Positions 7,445 through 15,631 of a stretch of DNA of 64,000 nt are shown piece by piece. Origin of the DNA: Candidatus Sulfidibacterium hydrothermale (GTDB lineage Bacteria > Bacteroidota > Bacteroidia > Bacteroidales > F082); contig NZ_CP083760.1 in assembly GCF_020149915.1 (NCBI RefSeq), positions 930,001 through 994,000 on the forward strand, in the 5' to 3' direction. Both the position numbers and the translations under genes were made by a program. Every line of letters starts with the position of its first letter. The first letter of the stretch is position 1. The notes under the pieces are model-generated. The model was not told where the DNA came from, searched no databases, and saw nothing but the letters and a program-made list of their open reading frames with translations.

Positions 7445-10357
7445 CTATTTCATGTTAATTTCCACGGTTTTTCCCTGCCAAACAAAATTGATAACGATAC
7501 ATTTTTTGTTATGGTTGTAATACCAAACCGGTTTTTCTTTTTGGGTGGTGCGTAATCCGGTTTCCGGATGGGATTGACTTAACCGTTTTATTTTTATGGT
7601 TTTCCCGTTTTGGATCATTTTGTAAGTCCTTTTCCCGGGGTCGGTACGAAACATGATTTCCAATTGTATTTTCCGCTTTTCTGGCATTTTTTGGTAACCG
7701 CTACCGGTAAGGGTAAACCGGAAAATTTTATTGCCGGTACTTTGAAAATGTAAAAGCTGAAAAGCTCCTTTTTCGTAAGCCCCGTAAGTTTTTCCGTCAT
7801 CTTCATACATTTCTCCTTGGGCTTCTTTTTGATAGCTCGGATAGTACCGGATAGTTAGTTTGCGGGAAGTGTAATAATCGGTGCTTATATCTCCTTTTTC
7901 GTTGTGTGGAACAGGAACAAGAGGAATAAAACTTCCGGCTTTCACAAAAACCGGAATGGTTTGCAGGTTTACCGGAAGAACAATCCATTGTTTGCCGGTA
8001 TATTTTCTGCCGTTCCACCAATTGTACCAGACGCCTTCCGGAAGATATATCCTGCGGATTCGGATTTCTTTTTTCAAGACAGGAGCGATAAGAAAATCAT
8101 CTCCCCACAAGTATTCGTCCATAACAGAATAAGTGATGCTGTCGGCAGGAGACGCAAAAAAGAGCGGCCGTATGATGGGCGTTCCGTTTTTATGAGCCTT
8201 CCAGGCGGTGGTATAAAGATAAGGCAGCAGCCGGTAGCGTTCATCCATAAAATAGCGGACAATGCGCTGGGTGGTATCATCGAAAAATACCGGTTCTGAA
8301 GGGATTCCGGATCCGTGTGGCCGTAAGATGGGAGAAAAGCAGGCAAACTGCAGCCAGCGGGTGTAAAGCGTGTCGTCTTTGACTCCTTGTGCAAAACCAC
8401 CGGCATCGGCATGAATAAAAGGCATCCCGCTGAGACTCATGTGTATCATTACCGGAAGCTGTGCCTGTAAGCCGCCCCAGCTGCGGGCTACATCACCCGA
8501 CCACGGAAAAACCGACCAGCGCTGCGAACCGGCATAACCGGCCCGGTTCAAATCGAAAAGACGGGTTTGCGGATAGTATTTCCGGTAATTGTCGAAAAGC
8601 ATTTTTTCCCAGTAAAATCCATATACATTATGGATTTGCCAGGCACTGCCATTTATGCAGTATTGGTCAAAAGGATGACTTTCGGGTTCGCCCAGATCGC
8701 CCCACCATCCGGCTACGCCGATTTTAATCTGTTTCTGGTACTGTTGCCAGAACCATTGTCTGGCCCGGGGTTTGAAAATATCGATTAACGCTCCCGGACC
8801 AAAATAAAATTCATTGTTCACGTAAGTCTTTCCCAGACTGTCGGTGGCCAGAATATGCAAGCTGTCGGCAATGTGAAAGTTTTTCAGTGTGTCGAGAATG
8901 TAAGGCTCTGTGATAAGAATGGTTTTTACGCCTTCTTTTCTGAATTGGTGGATCATCTGTTGGGGATGCGGCCAGTGTGGTTTGTACCATGCCAGTCGTC
9001 CCATGGTTCCTTTGATGCTGTCGCCAAACCAATAAAAATCCAGAATGATGGCGTCGATAGGAAAACGTTTTTCGTGCATCAGCCGGACAATGGAATCGGT
9101 TTCCTTTTGGGTTCGGTAAGCCATGCGCGATTGCAGGTTGCCCAAGGCCCAACGTGGCGGCAGCGGTTGTGTTCCGGTAAGTTGTCCGTACGACCGGTAA
9201 AGGTCAGTGTAATTGTAACCGGCGATGAAAACATATTTCATCAGTCCGCCAATGGCGCCAAACTCTAATTGGTTTTTTATCGATTTGCCCAGGTCGGCGT
9301 AGCCTTTTTCATGATTGTCAAAAAAAAGCAGATACTTTTTTGATGAGAGTAAAATGGGAACCGAGAAATTCAAATTGGGTTCTCCAATTTGATAATTGTA
9401 GTGGGCCTGGTTAAACAGTTCAAAGTGTTTTCCTTTTAAATTGTCAACGGCCCGTTCGCCCAAACCATAGAAATGTTCTCCGGGTGCCATTTTAAATTGA
9501 AGTCCATTGTTATCCGAACGGCGGAAATAGCCTCTTGTTTCGCGTAGCAAAGTATCGTTGTGATACACAAATTCGATTTTCACCGGATTTTTATGGATGA
9601 TAACCTGCAAGCTGTCGGTGCTGAAAATCAAGCTGGTGTTGGTATTTTTCAAAGATGAAATTCCTTTGCGTGGCGATAAAATAATGGCCACGGATGAATC
9701 CGGGACATCGGGAGATGCTTTGAAATTTTTGATTTCAGCCACTTTAGGTGTATAAAAGGTAATTTGGGTAGAACCGTGGTCGGTTTTCAGGGTTAGAACG
9801 CCGTTTTTAAGAGAATAATGCTGGATTTTCCGGTTTTGGAACAGGTAAACGGCCTTTTTTTTCACCGGTGGTTTGTATCCAAAAACAGGGATCAGGAAGT
9901 CCTGCCCGTTTTTGTCTTTGGCTACTTTGGAACCATTGGTATTACGGAAAACAAAAGTGAGTTGTTGTACAACTTCATCTTTGTGCAGGTTGTAGAACTT
10001 TTGGATTACAAAATGGAAAGCATAAAGGTTTTTTCCTACCCGTTGCATGTGTACATGCGGATCGGCTTTGCCCCAGTTGCCGACCACATTTTTCCAACTG
10101 TGGCTGTCGAGACTTTTGTTGGTGATGACTCCGGCATGCAGATACACTTCGCCGTTATAGTTTTTCAGCGCCTGGTTTCCTTTGGAAGCATCAAAAAAGA
10201 GCGTAACGCTGTCGTTGGGTCCCGGGTTGGCCGGTTTAAGCCACACGGCCTGAGCCCAAAGTCCGTTTTCCATGAGGATCACAAAAAGAAACAGGATAAA
10301 AATTCCGGGTAACGATGAGGTTGTTCTTCGCGAAAAAATGTGAGGCATAATTTCCAT
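7445..10357 (-). CDS. Secreted GH31-family alpha-glycosidase
   Basis: About 970 residues. A signal/anchor segment (GIFILFLFVILMENGLWAQ) is followed by an Ig/CBM-like N-terminal domain of roughly 140 residues (AVWLKPANPGPNDSV..., PHVHMQRVGKNLYAFHF), then the GH31 N-terminal sandwich, the catalytic barrel and a C-terminal DUF5110-like beta domain (YEDDGKTYGAYEKG). The nucleophile is D554 in GWWGDLGEPE and the acid/base D622 in SGDVARSW. GH31 enzymes cleave alpha-glucosides or alpha-xylosides by retention; which one is not decidable here. A TTG nine bases upstream extends the frame, but ATG 10357 or 10348 is preferred. It lies 48 bp downstream of the sugar kinase gene on the same strand, suggesting periplasmic or surface sugar release coupled to phosphorylation. 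Confidence 0.9.
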   Translation of the reverse strand: MEIMPHIFSRRTTSSLPGIFILFLFVILMENGLWAQAVWLKPANPGPNDSVTLFFDASKGNQALKNYNGEVYLHAGVITNKSLDSHSWKNVVGNWGKADPHVHMQRVGKNLYAFHFVIQKFYNLHKDEVVQQLTFVFRNTNGSKVAKDKNGQDFLIPVFGYKPPVKKKAVYLFQNRKIQHYSLKNGVLTLKTDHGSTQITFYTPKVAEIKNFKASPDVPDSSVAIILSPRKGISSLKNTNTSLIFSTDSLQVIIHKNPVKIEFVYHNDTLLRETRGYFRRSDNNGLQFKMAPGEHFYGLGERAVDNLKGKHFELFNQAHYNYQIGEPNLNFSVPILLSSKKYLLFFDNHEKGYADLGKSIKNQLEFGAIGGLMKYVFIAGYNYTDLYRSYGQLTGTQPLPPRWALGNLQSRMAYRTQKETDSIVRLMHEKRFPIDAIILDFYWFGDSIKGTMGRLAWYKPHWPHPQQMIHQFRKEGVKTILITEPYILDTLKNFHIADSLHILATDSLGKTYVNNEFYFGPGALIDIFKPRARQWFWQQYQKQIKIGVAGWWGDLGEPESHPFDQYCINGSAWQIHNVYGFYWEKMLFDNYRKYYPQTRLFDLNRAGYAGSQRWSVFPWSGDVARSWGGLQAQLPVMIHMSLSGMPFIHADAGGFAQGVKDDTLYTRWLQFACFSPILRPHGSGIPSEPVFFDDTTQRIVRYFMDERYRLLPYLYTTAWKAHKNGTPIIRPLFFASPADSITYSVMDEYLWGDDFLIAPVLKKEIRIRRIYLPEGVWYNWWNGRKYTGKQWIVLPVNLQTIPVFVKAGSFIPLVPVPHNEKGDISTDYYTSRKLTIRYYPSYQKEAQGEMYEDDGKTYGAYEKGAFQLLHFQSTGNKIFRFTLTGSGYQKMPEKRKIQLEIMFRTDPGKRTYKMIQNGKTIKIKRLSQSHPETGLRTTQKEKPVWYYNHNKKCIVINFVWQGKTVEINMK

Positions 10358-10405
10358 GTTTATCAAAATACCGGAAGGTCCCGGCCTGGCAAATATAACG
10401 GTTTA

Positions 10406-11317
10406 TCAGGTAATAAAAGTTGATGGGATATAATTGTCTTTTGAAGCGCATACAGCAGCAGAAAAAGCAATGCCACTGTCGAGACAGGCTTCTAAATGTG
10501 CAGGTATATCTTCAAGTAGCCATTTTTCTCTTTCGATTTTTGCGATGAGTCCGGCATTAAAACCATCACCGGCACCAATGGTGCTGATCACATTGATTTT
10601 TTGTGCCGGCTTGTGTATTATTTTCTTTTTCCAGGCGGCCAAAGCCCCGTGTTCTCCCAGGGTGATAAAGATAATGGCTTCAGGATTGATCTGTTGCAAA
10701 GCCGAAACCTGTTCTTCCGGTGTGTTTGGCCCGAAAATAGCGTGAAAATCTTCATCGGAACCTTTGATAATGTTTGCGGATTTCAGGTTGTTCAAGAGCG
10801 CTTCACGGCGGAATTTGTCTGCAAGCTTTTCTGCCAACCGGATGTTGGGATCGTAAACAATGCGGGTTCCTGCTTTTTGTGCTGCATGAAGAATTTTTTC
10901 TATCTCCGGGCGGATAGCCGGATCCAGAGCATATAATGAGCCAAATAACAAGATGTCAGAAGCGCTAAATTTTTTAGGAGAGCGTAATCTGCGTTGTTTG
11001 GGGTAGTGTTTCCGGAAGGTGTAGACCGGTTTTTTCCGGAGATCCAATTTTGCCAGTGCTACCGAAGTGCGATGTTTGCGATACTGTTGAATATAGGATG
11101 TATTTACCTGATTGTTTTTCAAAAACCGGATGAGATAAGCTCCTATGGCATCATCCCCGGATTCTGAAATCAGCGCGGTTTTTATGTGGGCACGTGCCAG
11201 CGAAACGGCCACGTTGAGCATGGCACCTCCGGCATGGCCAAAAGAAAGATACTTTTCCGGAGGAATCTCCTCTTTTACCAGAACATCCAATAGCATTTCG
11301 CCCAGAGCATACACCAT
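10406..11317 (-). CDS. PfkB-family carbohydrate kinase (fructokinase-like)
   Basis: A 303-residue cytoplasmic ribokinase-fold kinase. It begins MVYALGEMLLDVL, has the N-terminal Gly-rich FGHAGGAMLNVAVSLAR motif and the C-terminal PfkB signature TIGAGDGFNAGLI, whose Asp is the catalytic base. This matches the fructokinase branch in length. The frame remains open upstream to 11728, but that part overlaps the divergent gene and carries no homology. The ATG at 11317 lies about 20 nt after a good promoter (-7 TATCTTTG, complement of 11337-11344). It is probably co-transcribed with the GH31 gene. The substrate is probably fructose or another hexose (inference). Confidence 0.9.
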   Translation of the reverse strand: MVYALGEMLLDVLVKEEIPPEKYLSFGHAGGAMLNVAVSLARAHIKTALISESGDDAIGAYLIRFLKNNQVNTSYIQQYRKHRTSVALAKLDLRKKPVYTFRKHYPKQRRLRSPKKFSASDILLFGSLYALDPAIRPEIEKILHAAQKAGTRIVYDPNIRLAEKLADKFRREALLNNLKSANIIKGSDEDFHAIFGPNTPEEQVSALQQINPEAIIFITLGEHGALAAWKKKIIHKPAQKINVISTIGAGDGFNAGLIAKIEREKWLLEDIPAHLEACLDSGIAFSAAVCASKDNYIPSTFIT

Positions 11318-11336
11318 AAGGCAGCATAGTTTTTTA

Positions 11337-11344
11337 CAAAGATA
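11337..11344 (-). promoter_or_regulatory. -7 element of the sugar kinase/GH31 operon
   Basis: Complement reads TATCTTTG (TAnnTTTG). A TTG at the complement of 11362-11364 gives a -33 candidate with a 17-nt spacer. Confidence 0.6.
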
Positions 11345-11524
11345 AAAATAAGACTGCTGTGCAAGAACTTCCGTGTTCAGTATTTTGTTTTTACCTGTTC
11401 CTTTTTTAGGCTTTTGTTTCCCTGAAAAGACATTCTTGTTAGAAAATAAAGCCGGGTTATGTCCCGGAAAAAGAGTTTCGGTTTGTATAAGGGCTCCGGG
11501 AAAATGATTCTCAACCTTTTTCTC

Positions 11525-11532
11525 TACTTTTG
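11525..11532 (+). promoter_or_regulatory. -7 element before the rRNA methyltransferase
   Basis: TACTTTTG fits TAnnTTTG. The transcription start it predicts is close to 11539, which argues for a downstream start codon (11569) unless the message is leaderless. Confidence 0.5.
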
Positions 11533-11568
11533 CCGGGCATGAAACCATTAAAAAAATTTGAAAAAGGC

Positions 11569-12720
11569 ATGGACCTGACGGCCAAAACCTTTGCCGGGCT
11601 TGAAGGGGTACTGGCCAGTGAGCTGGAAAGCCTGGGGGCTGTATCGGTTGAAACGGGTAAAAGAGTAGTCTATTTTCGCGGTGAAAAGGACTTGTTGTAC
11701 AAGGTAAATTACTTGTGCCGTACGGCATTGCGGATATTAAAGCCGGTGGGGGTTTTTACCGTGCGAAATGAAAAAGAGTTGTACGATAAAGTGAAACGCA
11801 TTGACTGGCCGGCACTTTTTGATGTGCGGAAAAAATTTGTTGTTTCGGCATCGGTTTTTCATTCTTCACTTACCCATTCTCATTATGTGGCATTAAAAAC
11901 CAAAGATGCTATTGCCGACCTGTTTCGCGAGAAAACCGGAAAACGGCCTTTTGTGAGTAAAGAAAACCCGCAGATCTATATTGATGTCCATATCAGTCAG
12001 GATAAGTGCACGATTTCGCTGGACAGCTCGGGAGAATCGTTGCACAAACGCGGTTACCGGATAGCAGCTGACAAGGCACCGCTGAATGAGGTGCTGGCAG
12101 CCGGAATGATACGGCTCAGCGGCTGGAAAAAAGAGGGCGATTTTATTGATCCGATGTGTGGGTCGGGAACGCTTCCGATTGAAGCGGCCATGGAAGCCAT
12201 GCAGATTCCGGCCGGTTATTATCGAAAGCATTTTGCTTTTGAAGACTGGAAAGATTTTGAACCGGATTTATGGGAAAACGTAAAACAGGATGCCGCCGGA
12301 CAAATTACAGAATACGATTATCCGATTATTGCTTCCGATAAATCATACAAAGCTTTTGGAATGGCCCGTATGAATCTGAGAAATGCGGGCTTGCACAAAG
12401 ATGTGGTGTTGTTAAACAAACCTTTTGAAAAAGTAAATCCCGAAAGCGGAAAAGGAATCCTGATGTTTAATCCGCCTTACGGTATCCGGCTGGAAGATCG
12501 GGATTTGATTGAGCTATACCGGCATATTGGCGATGTGCTGAAAACGAAATTCCAGGGGTATGAGGCATGGATTATTACCGGTAATCCGGAAGTTGCCAAG
12601 TTTATCGGATTAAAGCCCTCGCGAAAAATTGTTCTGTACAATGGCGCCATTGAAAGCCGACTGATTCAGTTTGAGCTATATGCCGGCAGCCGGAGAAAAA
12701 GAAAAAACAGGGATGAGTAA
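11569..12720 (+). CDS. THUMP-domain class I rRNA methyltransferase (RlmL/YcbY-like)
   Basis: About 383 residues. The N-terminal part (LTAKTFAGLEGVLASELESLGA) leads into a THUMP RNA-binding domain (roughly 45-150). A Rossmann methyltransferase domain follows with the AdoMet motif FIDPMCGSGTLPIEAA and the catalytic NPPYG motif of N2-guanine/N6-adenine methyltransferases. This matches the N-terminal half of E. coli RlmL, which makes m2G2445 in 23S rRNA; many Bacteroidota encode it as a separate protein. ATG codons at 11539 and 11569 are both possible. 11569 is chosen because the -7 element ends at 11532 and homologues start just before the AKTF motif. Stand-alone gene. Confidence 0.88.
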   Translation: MDLTAKTFAGLEGVLASELESLGAVSVETGKRVVYFRGEKDLLYKVNYLCRTALRILKPVGVFTVRNEKELYDKVKRIDWPALFDVRKKFVVSASVFHSSLTHSHYVALKTKDAIADLFREKTGKRPFVSKENPQIYIDVHISQDKCTISLDSSGESLHKRGYRIAADKAPLNEVLAAGMIRLSGWKKEGDFIDPMCGSGTLPIEAAMEAMQIPAGYYRKHFAFEDWKDFEPDLWENVKQDAAGQITEYDYPIIASDKSYKAFGMARMNLRNAGLHKDVVLLNKPFEKVNPESGKGILMFNPPYGIRLEDRDLIELYRHIGDVLKTKFQGYEAWIITGNPEVAKFIGLKPSRKIVLYNGAIESRLIQFELYAGSRRKRKNRDE

Positions 12721-12788
12721 ACAGGATGGGCGTTCGTTATGTCCGTAAGATTCTCCGAATGGTATTTATGTCTTAGAGCCGGCCACTT

Positions 12789-12833
12789 TTCAAGTCGGAC
12801 AACATAAGTCCATTGTCCGGGTGGACACTTGAA
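12789..12833. other. Two-part intergenic hairpin
   Basis: TTCAAGT + CGGACAA pairs with TTGTCCG + (7-nt bulge) + ACTTGAA around a 10-nt loop (12803-12812). It lies between the methyltransferase gene and the next promoter, with no T-tract. It could be a transcript-end structure or a repeat. Confidence 0.5.
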
Positions 12834-12883
12834 CGATGGGGCTAAACGATTAACCCGAATATAAACCAGAGTGATGTTATTCG

Positions 12884-12915
12884 TTTGAATGATTGGGCAG
12901 AGTTGTTTATTTTTG
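12884..12915 (+). promoter_or_regulatory. Complete Bacteroidota promoter
   Basis: -33 TTTG at 12884-12887, 20-nt spacer, -7 TATTTTTG at 12908-12915. It excludes the in-frame ATG at 12885 as a start for the lactonase gene and supports the ATG at 12936. Confidence 0.75.
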
Positions 12916-12935
12916 AAAAAGTAAACGAAAGAAAA

Positions 12936-14060
12936 ATGAAAACGATTTATGCTGTTTTTGCCGGCTTCTTGTTGCTTTTACCGGGATTTTTGAAGGCGCA
13001 GAAAAATAACACAGAAAACCGTTCGTATGTTTTTTATTTGGGAACGTATACACAGGGTTCAAGCCGCGGGATTTACAAGTATCGTTTAACAGAAGACGGC
13101 ATTCTTCATCCGGAAGGCCTTCAGGCAAAAACATCCAATCCGAGTTATTTGACGTTTGGTGACGGGGAGCGTTTTTTGCTGGCGGTAAACGAAAATAATC
13201 CCGGAACGGTAAGCTCATTTGCCGTTTATGCCGATACGTTGGCTTTTTTAGGACAAAGCCGTTCCGGCGGAGATGCGCCCTGTTATGTTTCGGTAAGTCC
13301 TTCCGGTTGGGTGTTAACGGCGAATTACGGCAGTGGCACGGTAGGATTGTTAAAGTTAAAAGCAAATGGAAAACTTTCGCCGTTATTGTTTACGCAGAAG
13401 CATTTTTCGGCATTACGCACCCCTCATGCACATGCGGCAAAATTTATTCCGGGAACCAACCAGGTGGTGGCTACCGATTTAGGGACCGATCAGCTGTGGT
13501 TTTCGCAACTCGATCCGGTGAAAAAACGGCTGATTGCCGGTTCGCCGGCAACGTTGGCGCTGTCTAAAGGCTCCGGTCCGCGTCACTTTGTGTTTTACCG
13601 CGGGAATAAATCGCTGTTTGTGGTGGGAGAAGAAGGGAATTCGGTGACCCTGGTAAAAAAAGAATCTGACGGGCATTGGAAACCGGTTCGTACCTGGGCT
13701 ACTTTGCCCAAAGATTTTCATGGAAAGAGTTATGCGGCGGACATCCATTTTTCTCCTGACTACCGGTTTTTGTATGTTTCAAACCGGGGCAGCAATACGC
13801 TGGTTGTATTTAGAGTAACCGACAATGGAAACGTTTTGCAGCCGGTAGCCTGGGAACCGGTTCGGGGAAACTGGCCGCGGAATTTTGCCCTTACACCTGA
13901 CGGGAAGTATTTGGTGGTAGCCAACCAGAAGTCGAACAACCTGGTCGTATTTCGTCGGGATGCGGTTACCGGGAAATTGAAATTTGTCAGCGAAACCCAA
14001 GCCGGTTCGCCGGTATGTGTTTTGTTCTGTTCGCAAAACGGAAAACCGGATAAGCCTTAA
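12936..14060 (+). CDS. Exported lactonase-family seven-bladed beta-propeller protein
   Basis: 374 residues with a signal peptide (MKTIYAVFAGFLLLLPGFLKAQ). The mature part is a Lactonase-family (PF10282) propeller: YFLGTYTQGSSRGIYKYRL at the start, RTPHAHAAKF, SKGSGPRHFVF, HFSPDYRFLYVSNRGSNTL and FALTPDGKYLVVANQKSNNLVVF near the end, the usual blade signatures of 6-phosphogluconolactonase (YbhE type). The reaction for the family is hydrolysis of 6-phosphogluconolactone, but a signal peptide makes a cytosolic pentose-phosphate role doubtful, so the substrate is open. It is convergent with the next gene; the two stop codons overlap. Confidence 0.87.
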   Translation: MKTIYAVFAGFLLLLPGFLKAQKNNTENRSYVFYLGTYTQGSSRGIYKYRLTEDGILHPEGLQAKTSNPSYLTFGDGERFLLAVNENNPGTVSSFAVYADTLAFLGQSRSGGDAPCYVSVSPSGWVLTANYGSGTVGLLKLKANGKLSPLLFTQKHFSALRTPHAHAAKFIPGTNQVVATDLGTDQLWFSQLDPVKKRLIAGSPATLALSKGSGPRHFVFYRGNKSLFVVGEEGNSVTLVKKESDGHWKPVRTWATLPKDFHGKSYAADIHFSPDYRFLYVSNRGSNTLVVFRVTDNGNVLQPVAWEPVRGNWPRNFALTPDGKYLVVANQKSNNLVVFRRDAVTGKLKFVSETQAGSPVCVLFCSQNGKPDKP

Positions 14061-14818
14061 ATTTCGATGGTCAGTCGGTCGTAAGCCAGGTGAATAAAAT
14101 CAGGTAATTCTTTTTCTACTTCGTCGTGGAAACCCATTAAATGGCTGATGTGGGTGATGTATCCTTGTTCAGGGCGAAGGAATTCAAGTGCCTTTATGGC
14201 TTCGGAGAGACAAAAATGGGAAGGATGGGGTTTTTTCCGTAAGGCATTGATAACAATTACTTTGCTGCCTGCCATGCGGGCAAGTGTTTCCCCCGGAATG
14301 TAATTGGTGTCGGTCAGATAAGAGAAGTCGCCGATGCGAAAACCCAATACTTCCATTTTCATGTGTAATGCGGGCAGCGGAATAATTTCGAGATCTTTAA
14401 TGTAAAACGGGTCGTGGTTGATGGGAATTGTCTTGAACTCAGGAACCCCGCGATAGCGGGTTTCAGCAAAAGCATAGGAAAATTCGCGATGGATGGCTTC
14501 GATGTCGCGTGGAAGTGCATAAATCGGCATGGCCATTTTGTAGAGGTAATTGAATGACCGTACATCGTCGAGTCCGGCAATATGGTCTTTATGACAGTGG
14601 GTGATGAGTACGCCATCGAGTTGTTTGATGTTTTCGCGCAGTAATTGATAACGGAAATCGGGTCCGGCGTCAATGTTGAGATGAAGGCCGTGGTGTTCGA
14701 TATGAACAGAGCTGCGCAGCCGGTGATCTTTTTTTGTGCCCTGTGTGCATACAGGACAGGGGCAGGCAATAACGGGAACGCCCTGAGATGTACCGGTGCC
14801 GAGAAAAGTGACCTTCAT
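14057..14818 (-). CDS. MBL-fold metallohydrolase, PhnP-like
   Basis: 253 residues, cytoplasmic. The start MKVTFLGTGTSQGVPVIACPCPVC gives the GTGTS strand and the CPCPVC cysteines that bind a structural zinc in PhnP-like enzymes. ITHCHKDHIAGLDD is the HxHxDH dinuclear metal motif; LTDTNY and THISHLMGFHDE supply the later ligands. Relatives act as phosphodiesterases on cyclic phosphate substrates (PhnP, RNase Z superfamily). This subfamily is near-universal in Bacteroidota, but its physiological substrate is not established, and no phosphonate genes are nearby. The promoter -7 TACCTTTG is the complement of 14840-14847. Confidence 0.87.
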   Translation of the reverse strand: MKVTFLGTGTSQGVPVIACPCPVCTQGTKKDHRLRSSVHIEHHGLHLNIDAGPDFRYQLLRENIKQLDGVLITHCHKDHIAGLDDVRSFNYLYKMAMPIYALPRDIEAIHREFSYAFAETRYRGVPEFKTIPINHDPFYIKDLEIIPLPALHMKMEVLGFRIGDFSYLTDTNYIPGETLARMAGSKVIVINALRKKPHPSHFCLSEAIKALEFLRPEQGYITHISHLMGFHDEVEKELPDFIHLAYDRLTIEI

Positions 14819-15244
14819 TTTTATGTTTTAATGACGGGGCAAAGGTAGGATTTTCGCAGGAAAATAATCACCGGGTTTATAATACTGATTGAAAATCAAA
14901 ATGGGCTTTTGGGATTGAAATGAACCCAAAGTGCTTTGATTTAATATCGGCATTTACCATTGTAGATTTTAAAATACAATTGGTATAATTTCGCACACGG
15001 GATGGCAGTGGCAGCGCCCGGCAGCAGAAGCGGATGTAGTGCCTGTTGAAACCGGGGATGGCCCGGCTGCAGCGACCAAAGGAAGCTCGCAGCCGGCTGT
15101 GGCAATACACCGCCTCTGCTGCCGGGACTATAACGGACAGCCCGATAGGCGGCCCTGCGGGATAGCGTGCCCTGAAAAAAGGATAAAAACGCCTGAAAAA
15201 TTGCCTATTTTTGCATGAGATACGCATAACAAAAATTTACAGAC
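14819..15244. other. Intergenic region with GC-rich structured element
   Basis: Between divergent genes. It carries the MBL gene promoter (complement of 14840-14847), a small inverted repeat ATTGTA-N10-TACAAT near 14960, a GC-rich nested inverted repeat (15017-15126) with a conserved-looking 3' flank to about 15175, and the promoter of the DUF3127 gene (-7 TATTTTTG at 15206-15213). No ORF with homology was found. Confidence 0.65.
15017..15175. ncRNA. Candidate structured RNA or palindromic repeat element (copy A)
   Basis: Outer arms 15017-15043 (CCCGGCAGCAGAAGCGG...) and 15101-15126 (...CCGCCTCTGCTGCCGGG) are imperfectly complementary over about 26 bp. A second stem lies inside (CCCGGCTGC at 15062-15070 with GCAGCCGG from 15089). 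Downstream is TATAACGGACAGCCCG (15129-15144) and a GGCCCTGCGGG...GTGCCC segment. The 16-mer recurs almost unchanged at 56750-56765. The element is much richer in G+C than its flanks. Whether it is a transcribed RNA or a mobile palindromic element cannot be told here. Confidence 0.4.
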
Positions 15245-15610
15245 ATGAGTGTAGAGTTAAAAGGCCGGCTGATCAAAAAGTTGCCGGTGGTTTCGGGGGA
15301 GAGCCGTAACGGGAATAAATGGGAAAAGCAGGAATTTGTGATTGAGACGGAGGAACAATATCCGCGGAAAGTCTGCATCAGCTTGTGGGGCGACCGGGTG
15401 AGAGAACTGGAAAAATACCAGGAAGGCGATATGATCATTGCTTCGGTAAATATTGAGTCGCGCGAATATAACGAGCGGTGGTACACGGATGTACGTGCCT
15501 GGCGTTTGCAGCGCGATGAGGCCGGAAGTACTTTGCCGCCTGTTCCGCCGGAAGCCCAGCAGGACGATTCGAACCTGATGGATGAAGGTGCGGATGACCT
15601 TCCGTTTTAG
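15245..15610 (+). CDS. DUF3127 protein with SSB-like C-terminal tip
   Basis: 121 residues, a small Bacteroidota-specific family (DUF3127). The body is predicted beta-rich and OB-fold-like (ELKGRLIKKLPVVSG, KQEFVIETEEQYPRKVCISLWGD, GDMIIASVNIESREYNERWYTDVRAW). A Pro/Gln/Asp-rich linker leads to the acidic tip GADDLPF, closely resembling the DDDIPF tip with which single-stranded DNA-binding protein recruits repair and replication partners. A role with nucleic acid is therefore inferred, not known. The ATG at 15245 lies 31 nt after a TATTTTTG -7 element. The DMT transporter gene follows after 21 bp, probably on the same mRNA. Confidence 0.88.
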   Translation: MSVELKGRLIKKLPVVSGESRNGNKWEKQEFVIETEEQYPRKVCISLWGDRVRELEKYQEGDMIIASVNIESREYNERWYTDVRAWRLQRDEAGSTLPPVPPEAQQDDSNLMDEGADDLPF

Positions 15611-15631
15611 GCACTTACCGGTGTTTGGCGG

